Origin: Canna indica
Taxonomy: Eukaryota > Streptophyta > Magnoliopsida > Zingiberales > Cannaceae
Reading direction: 5' to 3'
Assembly (NCBI GenBank): GCA_034359265.1
Contig: CP136896.1
Span: 10,137,501 to 10,201,500, forward strand
DNA: 64,000 bases
Every line of letters begins with the position of its first letter. The stretch's first letter is position 1. The position numbers were made by a program, and so were the translations under genes. Of the stretch, positions 34,223 to 46,199 are shown in pieces. The notes under the pieces are model-generated. The model made no database searches and had not been told where the DNA came from. It worked only from the letters and a program-made list of their open reading frames with translations.

Positions 34223-34269
34223 TGTTCCTGCTTGAGGATCGGAGTAGTCCTGTTCGCACTACTAGAAAA

Positions 34270-34545
34270 ATGGGCATCAGCAACGGCTGATGCCGTTGCT
34301 GAGCCGTTGCTGAAGAGCATCAGCAACGGCCGAGCCGTTGCAATGGAGCCGTGGCAGAAAATTGCGTTGCTGATAACTTAGCAACGGATCCGCAACAGTC
34401 GCTCGGGCCGTTGCTAACAATATTATCAGCAACGGTTTTGCCACGGACCCAGAGCCATTGCTGATAACATTAATAGCAACAGCCGCTGAGTCCGTAGCAA
34501 CGCCGTTAGTAAAACCCCGTCGCTAAGCCGTTGCTGATGATGTGA
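34270..34545. repeat. CACTA 1 left subterminal repeats
   Basis: The motif ATCAGCAACGGC and its inverse GCCGTTGCTGA recur about ten times in both orientations. In En/Spm-type elements such subterminal motifs are bound by the smaller element-encoded protein. Binding here is inferred. Confidence 0.85.
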
Positions 34546-34817
34546 ACCTGGTAACGAAAAAAATTCAAATTTCAAATTTCCATTGATATATTGATACAAT
34601 ATCTGATACATAACTCACACACCCATACACTCATACACACATTCATTCAGACATCACAAATACACCAAGATATACATCAAAACAATTATATTTATATTGA
34701 TAATTATCCATAATAGTATAAAAACTATTCAAATGCAAAATTGAAGTATCAATATCCAAACAAAATAAATTAAACAAGTCCAATATCTCAGTAACAAAGT
34801 CAATATAAAAAAAATCT

Positions 34818-36368
34818 CACGATGACGATGGAGGATGGTCTGGATCATATGGCGGGGTCTGGAGTGCTTGAGTGTACACCGGCGTGGACTGACTCGAGGA
34901 CGATGGATTAGATGATGCCGAAGAGATGCCTGCTTCGGGATGACCTGACATGTTGCGTAGCATAGCTTGTATATCCGCCATCATCTGACTCTGGTGCTCC
35001 ATTATCTCAGTCTGACGCGCGACCGTATCCTCTAGAGTCCTTATTCTGCTACTATGATCATAACTGGAACTAGAGGTGGACGGCCACTAACCAGCGACCG
35101 AAGGGGTCGGTGCCCCAAGTGGCCCTAGTACGGCTCGCGCATGACCACTATCTGCGAAGCCATATACGCGGCCATGGTCCCAGCCACCTGCGGCCTCGAC
35201 CCACGTTGTTGCGTCAAAGTCCTCGAGGGTACCCCCGCGCTGCACCACCGTCTGACTGTAGGTCTCCTACTCGAGTTTGATTTTTTATTTAATATTGATC
35301 ATAAAACTTAAATTTTAAATATATAATGAATAATATAAACAAATATATAGTTACCATAATGTATGCAGCGCGGTTGTCGATGTACTCCCCCGTCCCATGT
35401 GCTCGACGGTGAGTCCGCTCAAACACCGCCATCGGGGAGGGTCGCTGGACAGTCCCGTCATCCGACATCGTCGTCTACATTTACAAAACAAATACATTAA
35501 TTAGTACACATAGTAACAAATAAAAGATATAATTAAAAGATATACTTACCATACGGTTCGCGTGCACTACAAATGCAACAGAGCCGCCGGTGTGACGCGC
35601 TGCTCCCCCCGATATGCGATTTCTAGTCGCATTCCGAGAAACCTCCTGCCATCGATCCGTCGACCATATTCCCACGAGCTGGTCCCATATATCCGGAGTA
35701 ATCCAATCGGGGCCGTATCTCCGAGTCTCCGCGATGTTAGTGGTCCCAGCTCGGGCCATCGCCTGGGACCAAGCCTGCCCCAGCTGCTCATTGTACATTG
35801 CCCGGGAAATAGCCTCCCAGACAGCGTAAATGAAGGGCCTTTGGTCCTCGGCCCATGTATAGCGAGCCTGCAAAATAATAATATCAGTACCAATATTAAT
35901 CATCATGCATGTAAAAATAATAATAATACATGCCTCAAACTCGCGCCATAACATGTCGACGTGCTCGCTAGGCACGTGAGACCACGTAGGCCATGCCCCG
36001 TGCATGTATCGTCGAATAGTAGAATAAATGCTCCTCGGCACTTCTTCTTGCTCGAACCTGCACAACAAAAATAAATTTTAATATTATATTATGATATAAT
36101 GAATTTGTAATGATTCATAATTCATGATATATTACCGCTCTCCAATCACGCTAATCAATCTACGTGACTCTGTGGCTGGTGGATGCTGCCACCTGTTCGG
36201 CCCGCGTGGCCGCCTGCGTCTAGATGTACTAGCCTCGGCAGTATCATCGGCATGAGGATCAGCAACAGGAGGATCAGCAATAGGAGGATCAGCAACATGA
36301 GTAAGTGCTGGAGTCTCACCGATCGGAGACTCCGAAGCTCTCCTGCGTCGATAACCACGACCAGACAT
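34818..36368 (-). pseudogene. Transposase_24-type CACTA protein, one nonsense change
   Basis: The exons in order are about 36368-36137 (start MSGRGYRRRRASESPIGE, RRPRGPNRW), 36060-35932 (RSIYSTIRRYMHGAWPTWS), 35870-35553 (ARYTWAEDQRPF, DQLVGIWSTDRWQEVSRNA, HTGGSVAFVVHANRM), 35475-35358 and 35270-34818 (SSASSNPSSSSQSTPVYTQA). The W...SRNATRN...GGSVAF pattern fits the Transposase_24 (Ptta/En/Spm) domain. In the last exon TAG stands after SVAG, where the paralogue in CACTA 2 has GAG. The exons are inferred from GT-AG boundaries that both copies share. Confidence 0.75.
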
Positions 36369-36443
36369 ATCTGTCGAACAGACATATAATCAGATTATTG
36401 TATAAATAGTAGAGATATATTTAATAAAATATATACTTTACAA

Positions 36444-39400
36444 TTATTCCTCATCATCTGAATAATAGTCTTCGAATTCTTCCTCTTCTTCCTCTTCTTC
36501 ATCTCCAGCTTCCTCAATTTCATGATCGTCATCATCAGCATATTCAACTTCTAATTGAATTGACGTTGTGTCTGCATCCTCGAGTATAGGAATAAAACGA
36601 TCTACAGCAGGAGGATCATCTTCTTGATAGAAACCATGTGTCATATCAGGTATCAGCTCATTTTCTCCTACTATCGGATCAATTTTTCCTCTACCTTGTC
36701 TTACAGACTACACGCCAATTTGCTCTATCTTTATTTCGAGTTGGATACTTCGCGTAATATACTTGTTCGGCTTGTGATGCCAATATAAAAGGCTCATTTG
36801 CTGCCAATTTAGATTTGTAATTAACCTCAACAAGTTTGTATTTTGGATGAACTTTCAAGCCCCTTTCTCTTGTATCGAACCAATGACATCTAAATAGAAT
36901 AACTGATTTCAAGCCAAAGTAGTGCAACTCTATCACTTCTTCCATCAGTCCATAAAAATCCATATCACATTCAACATAGGTTGTCCCTTTCACACAGACC
37001 CCAGCATTCATCGTCTTCTTTGTAAATGAATATTCAACCGTGTAAAATTTATACCCATTAACAAAATATCCGCTATAGCACGACACAAGTCGCGACGGTC
37101 CACTAACAAACTCAAATATTCTTTCATCTATTTCAGCTCTGTGATCTTTGCTGTAAGTCTGAATCCAAGTAGGGAAATCACGATTCCGTAATCTCTCCAA
37201 TTCTTCATCGTTGTGAATTGAGTATTTTTGCACCATCTCAATGTCAAATATTTCAATGAATTGTTCAATCTGTGGACAATTGAGTAATACATACAAGTGT
37301 GCCAAATGATACTCTTCCTCGCTTAAGTGTCGAGATGGACGAGAACCAAAAGCACGACCAAAGTGACAAAATATATTTAAACGTCCATCTGAATGTCGAA
37401 CATCCCCGTCGTCGTTACGTGGAAGACGATTAAATCTTGTCTGTACTGTCGATTCAAAGTAAAATGAGCAGAATATTGAAATTTCTTGGATGATATACGA
37501 TTCAGATATTGATCCTTCAATAGCTGCGGTGTTCTTTACTTTTTTCTTCAGACGATTCATGTATCTTTCAAATAAGTACATCCACCGATATTGAACGGGG
37601 CCACCAACTCGTGCCTCGTATGCCAAGTGTATCGGTAGATGCTCCATCGAGTCAAAAAATATAGGAGGGAAAAACTGCTCCAGCTTGCATATGATTTTAA
37701 CAATATTATTTTCAAGTGTTGACATATCTTCGACTCGAAGGACATTTGCACAGATGTTTCTAAAAAACATACTTAATTTAGTCAACGGACCCCAAATATT
37801 ATCAGGTAGAAGATCTCGAAATGCGATCGGAAGTAATCTCTGCATGAATACATGACAATCATGGCTCTTCATCCTTGATATTTTGCAATCATCGACGTTC
37901 ACACATCGAGATAAGTTTGAAGCATATCCATCGGGTAATCTGATCGAGTTCTTTTACCCATTGACAAACATCTTTGATCTGTTGTTTATTTAACACATAT
38001 AGGGCCTTCGGTTTCAGATATCGTCCGTTGACCTCTTGTAACTCCAACTATGGTCTTTTACAAAGTATTTTCATATCATGTCGGGCTTTGACATTATCTT
38101 TAGTTTTTCCGAAAACATCCATCAAAGTGTTGAAAATATTATCAAACACATTTTTTTCAATGTACATGACATCTAAATTATGTCGAATCAATAATGAACT
38201 CCAATAGGGCAATTCCCAAAAGATACTTTTTTTCACCCAGTTATGTGTTTGGCCAAAACCTGACACTCTTTCATTGCGACCAAATACTATATCTGGAAGT
38301 GCTCAAACACGTGCTAACATTTGTTCACCAGACAACATCGGTGGTGGCCCATCTCTTTCGACTCTGCCATTAGTAAATTTATTACGATTCCTTCGATACT
38401 GATGATTAACCGGTAGGAATCGACGATGACAATCAAAGAATGAGATTTTTCGTCCGTTCTGAAGACTGATTGATTTAGAGTGTTCCATACAATATGGACA
38501 AGAGAGTCGATCGTGAGTGCTCCAACCCGACAACATGCCGTACGCCGAGAAATCATTGATTGTCCATAAGACCGCGGCCTTTAAATTGAAGTTTTGCTTC
38601 CGATAACAATCATAAGTGACAGCTCCCTCAGTCCACAATGTTTTCAATTCATCTATCAAGGGTCTGAGAAATATGTCAATTTCTTTTCGCGGACCCTTAG
38701 GACCCGGAATAATCATCGAAAGATAAATAAATTCATCTTTCATGCACATTGACGGTGGCAAATTATAAACTGTCAGCAGCACTGGCCAAACTGAATAAGG
38801 AGTTGCAGAATGTCCAAATGGATTAAAATCATCTGTGCACAATCCCAATCTGATATTTCTAGTATCCCTAGCAAATGAAGGATAATATGTATCCAAATGT
38901 TTCCATGCTTCACTGTCAGATGGATGAGTCATTACTGTATCATCACGACTTCTTGCATGCCAACTCATGTAGGGGGTTGTCTTTTCCGACATGAATAATC
39001 TTTGAAGCCTCGGTGTTAGTGGAAAATACCGAAGCACCTTAAACGGGATATTTTTCTGTCGGACCGATTTTTTCTCCTTGTAACGAGGGTGTTGACATAC
39101 AGGGCATTTATCCAACTGCACATTTTCTTTATAATATAAAATGCAGTTATTTTGTCACGTGTGTATTTTTTCGTACCCAAGCCCCAATTTTCTCATTAGC
39201 TTTTTAGTCTTATAAAAAGTTGGCTCAAACTTGTTATCAGTAGGCAGCATTCCATTAATCAATCCAACAATCCGATCATACGCAACTCTGCTGATATTAC
39301 AATCGGCCTTGATGTTTAAGAGCTGTGTCATTGCTGAAAACCTAGTGTATTTAGGACAATTCTCATACAAAGGTTCATCGGCAGCTTTCAACATCTCGTA

Positions 39401-39934
39401 AAATCCTGTTGCTTCATTATTCGGTAATTCAATCTCTACCACAGTTTGTACTTGTGTGATATCAACCGCTGTAGTATCTGGTGGGACTGATGTCTGAAGA
39501 ACTGGCCAATCAACATTATCATTCAGGTGGAATTGACCCCCAAGACTATCAAGTATCATAGTTCTATAGGGATTACATTGACTGGATGAAGAAGCACCAG
39601 CAGAGGAAGATTCACCATATGTCTGAACGACAGGATTGCTCGACGTCCCGACTTCGCGTGACTCCCCGTGACAAGTCCATAGAAAATATCTTGGTGCAAA
39701 TCCTTTGCTATATAGATGCAGAGTGACAGTCTCCCGATCCAAAAATCATCCATTCGAACAAATGCGGCACAGACATCGGATTTGATCACCAATGCTAACG
39801 AAATTCCGATTCGAATAGGCAAAATTTAGGAAGTACGTTACGCCTAATCGAAACTCATTCGTTAAAGCTCCACGATCAAGACGTCGGTACATCCAACTTC
39901 GATCAGCCGACATGATTTTGTCAATCAATGACAA
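36444..39934 (-). pseudogene. CACTA TNP2-type transposase, broken
   Basis: From 39934 the N-terminal transposase-associated domain reads SADRSWMYRRLDRGALTNEF with the IRCLCRICSN Cys cluster. The TNP2 core (Transposase_21) follows from about 39100 to 38050 (CPVCQHPRYKEKKSV, SRDDTVMTHPSDSEAW, LCTDDFNPFG, SCPYCMEHSKS, HNLDVMYIEKNVFDN). The next part, 37902-36691, carries the domains known as DUF4218 (VFMQRLLPIAFRDLLPDNIW, MEHLPIHLAYEARVGGPV) and DUF4216 (TYVECDMDFYGLMEEVIELH). An acidic tail ends at 36444. In-frame stops occur at about 39743, 39152, 38300 and 38045 and near 37890-37945, and there is a frame change near 36690. The enzyme is not functional. Confidence 0.92.
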
Positions 39935-40010
39935 TTTCTTTGGTTAATGTCTTTAGGTGAGATTGTCCTATTCCATTCGGGATTTATGTTATTTATATTG
40001 CACTAAGTAC

Positions 40011-40150
40011 TTATTTTAACCGTTAACTTCATTCTAAATTTCGGCAGCATCTCCCTACAGTTCTCTGAATACGCATATCATCTGGGCACGTATCGGAGAA
40101 CAAGAGAGATGTTGCCGAAATTTAGAATAATTAGTTAATAGTTAAAATAA
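40011..40150. repeat. Foldback sequence upstream of the CACTA 1 transposase
   Basis: The left arm holds TTATTTTAACCGTTAACTTC and ATTCTAAATTTCGGCAGCAT. The right arm holds ATGTTGCCGAAATTTAGAAT and AGTTAATAGTTAAAATAA. The arms pair over about 50 bp each with a loop containing ACGCATATCA. The same structure is found upstream of the transposase remains in the third CACTA (47827-47973). Confidence 0.8.
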
Positions 40151-40377
40151 AAACGTAAGTGCGGTACAAATAACTATATTCCCAAATTGTCCAATCAATG
40201 ACAATTCAAGAATTGTACGTCGTATAAAAGATCATCTACTTCTTTTACATGAACATACAATCCCCGAACGGATCTAAGGTTTTGCTAAATCATATCCGAC
40301 TCGTCGATGTGTACGTGAAACATATCAACTCGTCGGATGGATGATTATTTTCTAAATGTTTCGAGATAGTTCGAGTC

Positions 40378-40548
40378 CATATTGGACAATTCCGACATGA
40401 GTCCAAATTCGACGATTCCGGTGCGCGTCCGAAGTGGACGATTCCGGCGCGCGTCCGAAGTGGACGATTCCGGCGCGCGTCCGAAGTGGACGATTCCGGC
40501 GCACGTTCGAAGTGGACGATTCCGGCACGCGTCCGAAATGGACAATTT
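40378..40548. repeat. 26-bp minisatellite in CACTA 1
   Basis: Six or seven tandem units of GAAGTGGACGATTCCGGCGC plus GCGTCC (26 bp) occur here. The outer units are the most diverged. A related array lies at 45601-45808 in CACTA 2. Confidence 0.9.
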
Positions 40549-40989
40549 CGAAATTAATCTAAACCCTAATAATTAATCTAACAAATTAAACAATTAATCT
40601 AAATAATTAATTAAATAATTAATTAACAATTAAAAAACAATTAAAATATATATATTAATCTACAAATTCCGGTGCCGGAGTCAGGTGGACTCCAGCGCCG
40701 GCGTACAGTGGCCGGACACACTGTCCGGCCACTGTACAAGGTTCGGCGGCGGCCATCGGTCGACCGCCGCCGGCCGAAACCCTATTTTTAGGGTTTTGGT
40801 CGAATTTCCCATCGGCCGCAACGGGAAGAGACGATCGGCCGGCGATGTATACTTGACAGTGTCGGCAGCAGCGGGAGGAGGAAGAGGCATCGTCGGCGTC
40901 GGCAGCGGCGGCGAGAGGCGGGAGGAGGAGGCGGCGGCAGCAGCAGCAGCGGGAGGAAGAAGGGTCGAGCGCGATCGCGTGCCCTATAT

Positions 40990-41232
40990 AAACTTATCAG
41001 CAGCGGCTCACTCGCCCGTTAGAAAGCCGTTGCTAATAAGTTATCATCAGCAACGGCTCACTTGTCCATTAGAAAGCTATTGCTGATAATTAAAATCATC
41101 AGCAACAGCTCGCGTGTCCGTTAGAAAGCCGTTGCAGATACAACATATCTGCAACGGCTCGGGCGGCCGTACGAATGCCGTTGGAAATAGCAACGGCTTG
41201 AGCGGCCGTTGCTGATAGCCGTTGCTGAAGAC
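40990..41232. repeat. CACTA 1 right subterminal repeats
   Basis: Units such as CATCAGCAACGGCTC and GAAAGCCGTTGCTGATAA repeat about ten times toward the right end. They match the left subterminal motif and the arrays of CACTA 2. Confidence 0.85.
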
Positions 41233-41694
41233 TCAATTTCTAGTAGTGTCGGCTCGGTGTCTCTCCTGGTTATGTGCAACTTCGGCGCGGGGACCTACAA
41301 AAGATATTTCGACGCTCAAGTTAGTAGGACCCCAATGTGGAGGTAATGAAAAATAAAACTTAGGTTACCTGACGCATGTCGTATCTGTATTTATTGTAGG
41401 TGGAGGTGATGACGCTGCCCGATAATCTCACGAGGATATTGCTCAAAATGGGTGGATGCTGATCCCTGAGATAGCGGGCTTGCAATGGCGTATCCCTCGT
41501 GATAAGGAATGACGTAGATATCCTTGTATGTCCGGGTGGAACCCCCGGGCGCAGCCATTGGGTCTGGCTCGAGTCGAGTTCAGGAGTATGGCTGATGGAG
41601 CCCCCGAGCGGAGCCGTTAGGTCTCAGCTCGATTTGGGTTGTAGGGGGTTGCTAGGTCTAATTCGATCGGGTCCAATAGTACCAGTCCAATCCA

Positions 41695-42144
41695 GATTAT
41701 AATAAGAGTTAATTACTAAATATATCCTAATTTTTAAGAATTTTCTTAAATTTATTCTAACAGTTTATTTGTATTAATAAGGTACTTCAATTTTTAATTT
41801 ATTTTAATTATATCCCACCATTAAAGAAGTGTTAACTTTTTCGCTTGGATACTGACGTAACACTATTGACATAGATCAATATGTCATGTCAACATCCTTA
41901 AATGAATAAAAAATTTAGAAAAGTCGCATCATTAAAGTTTTTTTATTTTGTATAAAGGATTATCTATCTATATATCCCGACTTTTAAGAATTTTCTCAAA
42001 TCTATCACAACTTTTTATTTCCAACCAATAAAGGGTTATGTACGTTCGATTTATTTCAATTATATCCTATCATAGGATGTTGAGTGACATTACCGATGTG
42101 GATTAGAATTCTATTCAATATTTTCATATATATTTAAAAATAAT
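41695..42144. other. AT-rich stretch with a diverged duplication
   Basis: The block starting AAATATATCCTAATTTTTAA and ending around TTATATCCCACCATTAAAG recurs in diverged form from about 41960 to 42075 (ATATATCCCGACTTTTAAG, TTATATCCTATCATA). It could be the terminal repeat region of the Mutator-like element whose transposase remains begin at 42145. No gene is seen. Confidence 0.5.
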
Positions 42145-43325
42145 AAAATCCCTTCTCCTTTTCTTCTTTGGCCTACCAGGCATTTTCTTCACTAGAGGTG
42201 GCAAAACATGGGGCCCTTCAACTTCATGTCACGTATCCTTCCAAATCAAATGTTGCAATAAGATCTCATATGTCTTCAAGTATGTGTCTTTCTTGTAATA
42301 ATTGTCAACATAATATTATGATTTTTCTTTTAGCCAAAAAATGCATGAGATTGTATGATTGCATAGAATGCCATTTATATCCCAATATCTACATGAACAT
42401 ATATTGTTCATCAAGTTAACAATATTTGATTTGTCAAATGCTTGTACCTCAAATATCATATTTCCCGCAGGCATCACATGACAATATCTTGTTTCCTTCT
42501 TATTTTCTCAAGTTTTTTTTTCGTATGTTAGGGCATATAGTATCATTACTTTTCAACGTTAACTCCATTTTAGATTGCAGCTTAGCCATCAACATATATG
42601 GAATGTCTTCAAGCATATCAATAATTAATTTTGATCTTGCCTTCAAAATATAACCATTGAATGTCTCACTTGGACCTCTACACCATATTCAATAGTAGTC
42701 TCAGGTGTAATGATTTCATCTTCACTGTCTTCATATTCACTGGTACCTCCATTCACAGTATCATGAGGTGATCTATCAGGTGCATTACTATTAGGTGTAG
42801 CTTCATGTATAGACTCATGTGCATTTTCATGCAAGTATATAGGATTGATAGTGATATTGGGTTGACAATTATGGTCACCTCTACATTGAAGTTGTTATTA
42901 TCTCTACATTCAAGTGTGACACATACAACTCCATTCATGTTCTCAATATTATGTCTAATGCCATGCTTTTTCAACACCTTTCTTTTGCCCTTCTTCAATG
43001 CTCTAACAGTCGTATATTTTTCATCACTTAATTTCTCAATTTCACTAGACAAAATATCATCATCACTTTCATCAATTGGAAGATAATCTTCATCTTCAAA
43101 TGTTCTAACTTCATGTTCATTCTCCTTCATGTATTCATTGTTTGCCTCAACTAAATAATGAACCGAATGTTTATCGTCATCTAGAGGATGTTCCTCTGCC
43201 TCTACATTTGGCCCAATTGCTTGTTCATCATTTGATGGTTGTTCCAATTGCACAGTATTTGCATGGCATGTTCTTGGCATTACACGTGTTATTTGCTCTT
43301 CGTGTTCAACATGCACATTGTTCAT
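42145..43325 (-). pseudogene. Mutator-like (MULE) transposase remains, centre missing
   Basis: From 43325 the minus strand encodes MNNVHVEHEEQITRV, an acidic stretch with DYLPIDESDDDILSSEIEKL, then after a frame change SEYEDSEDEIITPETTIEYG. Downstream, between 42420 and 42150, a different piece reads CSCRYWDINGILCNHTI, a SWIM-type zinc finger pattern. It is followed by YYKKDTYLKTYEILLQH and PHVLPPLVKKMPGRPKKKRR, the usual C-terminus of plant MULE transposases. The catalytic core between them is absent or unrecognisable, and stops lie within the C-terminal piece. The assignment rests mostly on the C-terminal part. Confidence 0.7.
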
Positions 43326-43439
43326 CTTCGCTACTAGTAATGTTAACCTAAAGAGTAATATGATAATATTGGATTTAGACAACAAATAACATAACATATA
43401 ACTTGCTAATATAACATATATCACTACTAGAAAAATGGT

Positions 43440-43770
43440 CATCAGCAACGGCTGATGTCGTTGCTGAGCCGAATCAGCAACGGCTAAGCCGTTGCAATAG
43501 CGCCGTGACAGAAAGTCGCGTTGCTGATGACTTAGCAACGGATCAGCAACGGCCGCTCGGGCCGTCGCTAAAAATATTATCTGCAACGGTTTTGCCACAG
43601 ACCCGGAGCCGTTGCTGATAACATTAATAGCAACGGCCACGAGTCCGTAGCAACGCCGTTAGTAAAACCCCGTCGCTATGCCGTTGCTGTAGGTCATCAG
43701 CAACGGCTTTCGATACACTTTTAGCAACGGCTTTCCCACGGACGCCCGTGGGAAAGCCGTTGCTGATGAC
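43440..43770. repeat. CACTA 2 left subterminal repeats
   Basis: This is an array of ATCAGCAACGGC and inverse copies, longer than in CACTA 1 by one block (43690-43770, with CTTTCCCACGGACGCCCGTG, itself nearly palindromic). Confidence 0.85.
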
Positions 43771-44087
43771 CTATACCTGCAATCAGAAAATTTGAAAATT
43801 TCAAATTTTCATTGATACATTGATACATTTATCTGATACATAACTCACACACTCATACCCTCATACACACATTCATTCACACATCACAAACATCTCATAC
43901 ACATTCATTCACACATCACAAACACACCAAGATATACATCAAAATAATTATATTTATATTCATAATTATCCACGATAGTATAAACACAATTCAAATGCAA
44001 AATTGAAGTATCAACATCTCAGTAACATAGTCAATATAAATTAAACAAGTTCAATATCTCAGTAACAAAGTCAATATAAACAAAATC

Positions 44088-45760
44088 TCACGATGACGAT
44101 GGAGGATGGCCTGGATCATATGGTGGGGTCTGGAGTGCTTGAGTGTACACCGGCGTGGACTGACTCGAGGATGATGGATTAGATGATGCCGAAGAGATGC
44201 CTGCTTCGGGGTGACCCGACAAGTTGCGTAGCATAGCTTCTATATTCGCCATCGTCTGACTCTGGCGCTCCATCAACTCAGTCTGACGCGCGACCGTCTC
44301 CTCTAGTGTCCTTATCCTATTACTATGATCATAACTGGATCTGGAGGTGGACGGCCGCTCACCAGCGATCGGAGGGGTCGGTGCCCCAAGTGGCCCTAGT
44401 ACGACTCGCGCATGATCACTATCCGCGAAGCCATATACGCGGCCATGGTCCCAGCCATCTGCGGCCTCGACCCACGATGCTGCGTCAAAGTCCTCGGGGG
44501 TACCCCCACGCTGCACCACCGTCTGGCTGTAGGTCTCCTACTCGAGTTTGATTTTTTGTTTAATATTTATCATAAAACTTAAATTATAAATATATAATGA
44601 ATAATTTAAACAAATATATAATTACCATAATGTATGCAGCACGGTTGTCGATGTACTCCCCCGTCCCATGTGCTCGATGGTGAGTCCGCTCAAACACCGC
44701 CATCGGAGAGGGTCGCTGGACAGTCCCGTCATCCGACACCGTCGTCTACATTTACAAAACAAATACATTAATTAGTACACATAATAACAAATAAAATATA
44801 TAATTAAAAGATATACTTACCATACGATTTGCGTGCACTGCAAATGCAACAGAGCCGCCGGTGTGACGCGCTCCTCCCCCCGACATGCGATTTCTAGCCG
44901 CATTCCGAGAAACCTCCTGCCATCGATCCTTCGACCATATCCCCACGAGCTGGTCCCATATATCCGGAGTAATGCAACCGGGGCCGTATCCCCGAGTCTC
45001 CGCGATGTTAGTGGTCCCAGCTCGGGCCATCGCCTGGGACCGAGCCTACCCCAGCTGCCCGTTGTACCTTGCCCGGGAAATAGCCTCCCAGGCAGCGTAA
45101 ATGAAGGGCCTCTGGTCCTCGGCCCATGTATAGCGAGCCTGCAAAATAATAATATCAGTACCAATATTAATATATCATCATGCATGTAAAAAAAAAAATA
45201 ATACGTGCCTGAAACTCGCGCCATAACATGTCGACGTGCTCGCTAGGCACGTGAGACCACGTAGGCCATGCCCCGTGCATGTATCGTCGAATAGTAGAAG
45301 AAATGCTCCTCGACACTTCTTCTTGCTGGAACCTGCACAACAAAAATAAATTTTAATATTATATTATGATATAATGAATTTGTAATGATTCATAATTCAT
45401 GATATATTACGTACCGCTCCCCAATCACGCTAATCAATCTACGTGACTCTGTGGCTGGTGGAGGCTGCCACCTGTTCGGCCCGCGTGGCCGCCTACGTCT
45501 GGATGTACTAGCCTCGACGGTATCATTCTCATGAGGATCAGCAACAGGAGGATCAGCAACATGAGTAAGTGCTGGAGTCTCACCGATCGGAGACTCCGAA
45601 GTGGACGATTCCGCCGCGAGTCTGAATTGGACGATTCTGGCGCGCGTCCGAAGTGGACGATTCTGGCGCGAGTCCGAATTGGACGATTCTGGCGCGCGTC
45701 CGAAGTGGACGATTCCGGCACGAGTCCGAATTGGACGATTCCGGCGCGAGTCCGAATTGG
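44088..45760 (-). CDS. Transposase_24-type protein of CACTA 2, with altered 5' end
   Basis: The exon order is as in CACTA 1: about 45760-45418 (SESPIGETPALTHV, RRPRGPNRWQPPPATES), 45333-45205 (RSISSTIRRYMHGAWPTWS), 45139-44824 (DQLVGIWSKDRWQEVSRNAA, HTGGSVAFAVHANRM), 44754-44629 and 44541-44088 (ending YDPGHPPSSS). The last exon has GAG where CACTA 1 has a stop, so this copy is less damaged. The original start (MSGRGYRRRR) has been lost at the deletion junction near 45600. A new upstream ATG would read the 26-bp minisatellite as repeated Arg/Ser/Glu-rich sequence. The small CACTA protein normally binds subterminal repeats. Whether this form is made is unknown. Confidence 0.6.
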
Positions 45761-45808
45761 ACGATTCCGGCACGCGTCCGAAGTGGACGATTCCGGCGCG
45801 CGTCCGAA
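45601..45808. repeat. 26-bp minisatellite in CACTA 2 (eight units)
   Basis: Eight head-to-tail units of 26 bp follow GAA(G/T)TGGACGATTC(T/C)GGCGCG(C/A)GTCC. The variants alternate in a pattern that suggests unit-pair amplification. The array starts exactly at the internal-deletion junction. Confidence 0.93.
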
Positions 45809-46199
45809 ATTAATCTAAACCCTAATAATTAATCTAAACAATTAATTAACATTTATAAAATAATTAATTAACAATTTCAAAACAATAAATATATATATAT
45901 ATATATATTCCGGCGCCGGAGTCCACCCTCCGGCGCCGGCGTACAGTGGCCGGACACACTGTCCGGCCACTGTAGAAGGTCCGGCGGCGGCCATAGTTTG
46001 ACCGCCGCCGGCCGAAACCCTAGAAATAGGGTTTCGGTCGGATTTTAACATCTCCGGCCGAAACGGTATAGGTCGGCCGATCAACATACCGGCAGCAGCG
46101 GCGGCGAGAGGCGTCGGCAGCAGCGGCGAGCGGTGTCGGCAGGAGCGGCGGCGGCGGCAGCAGCGGGAGGAAGAAGGGTCGGGCGCGAGAGCGTGCCCT

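Larger units (their letters stand above)
34257..41248 (-). mobile_element. CACTA (En/Spm) transposon 1, 7.0 kb
   Basis: The ends are CACTACTAGAAAAA on the left and TTTCTAGTAGTG on the right. The 3-bp target duplication TCG lies at 34254-34256 and 41249-41251. Arrays of ATCAGCAACGGC in both orientations lie just inside both ends. Both genes typical of plant CACTA elements are present on the minus strand: a TNP2-type transposase and a Transposase_24-type protein. Both carry stops, so the copy looks dead. It lies inside the LTR of the Ty3 element. Confidence 0.96.
20167..41694 (-). mobile_element. Ty3/Gypsy-type LTR retrotransposon remnant, opened by five later insertions
   Basis: With the inserts removed, this is one minus-oriented element of a few kilobases. 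From right to left it has an LTR (41694 to 34223), a primer site (34222 to 34204), a leader, gag (32649 to 27833) and an opposing plus-strand ORF (20167-27779). Insertions at 21126-26397, 26664-27230, 28370-31994, 32686-33962 and 34257-41248 split it; all but the solo LTR have exact target duplications joining the same retroelement sequence. No pol domain and no left LTR are seen. Gag followed by an antisense ORF recalls Tat-lineage elements. That placement is an inference. Confidence 0.75.
34223..41694 (-). repeat. 5' LTR of the Ty3 element, interrupted by a CACTA element
   Basis: The LTR pieces are 34223-34256 and 41249-41694, joined across the 3-bp TCG duplication of the CACTA element. On the minus strand the right piece contains ATAAATAC as a TATA-like box and the string GTAGGTCCCCGCGCCGAAGT near its 3' side. 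The outer end, around TGGATTGG at 41694, is uncertain, and no second LTR copy was found in the window. Confidence 0.65.

Noticed and set aside
42805..43351. Plus-strand ORFs at the MULE remains
   Set aside because: They lie opposite the acidic minus-strand reading and show only low-complexity hydrophobic sequence. The minus strand explains them.
45601..45808. Regular 26-bp repeats as a CRISPR array
   Set aside because: Units are head to tail with no unique spacers, and the sequence is from a plant transposon. It is a minisatellite.
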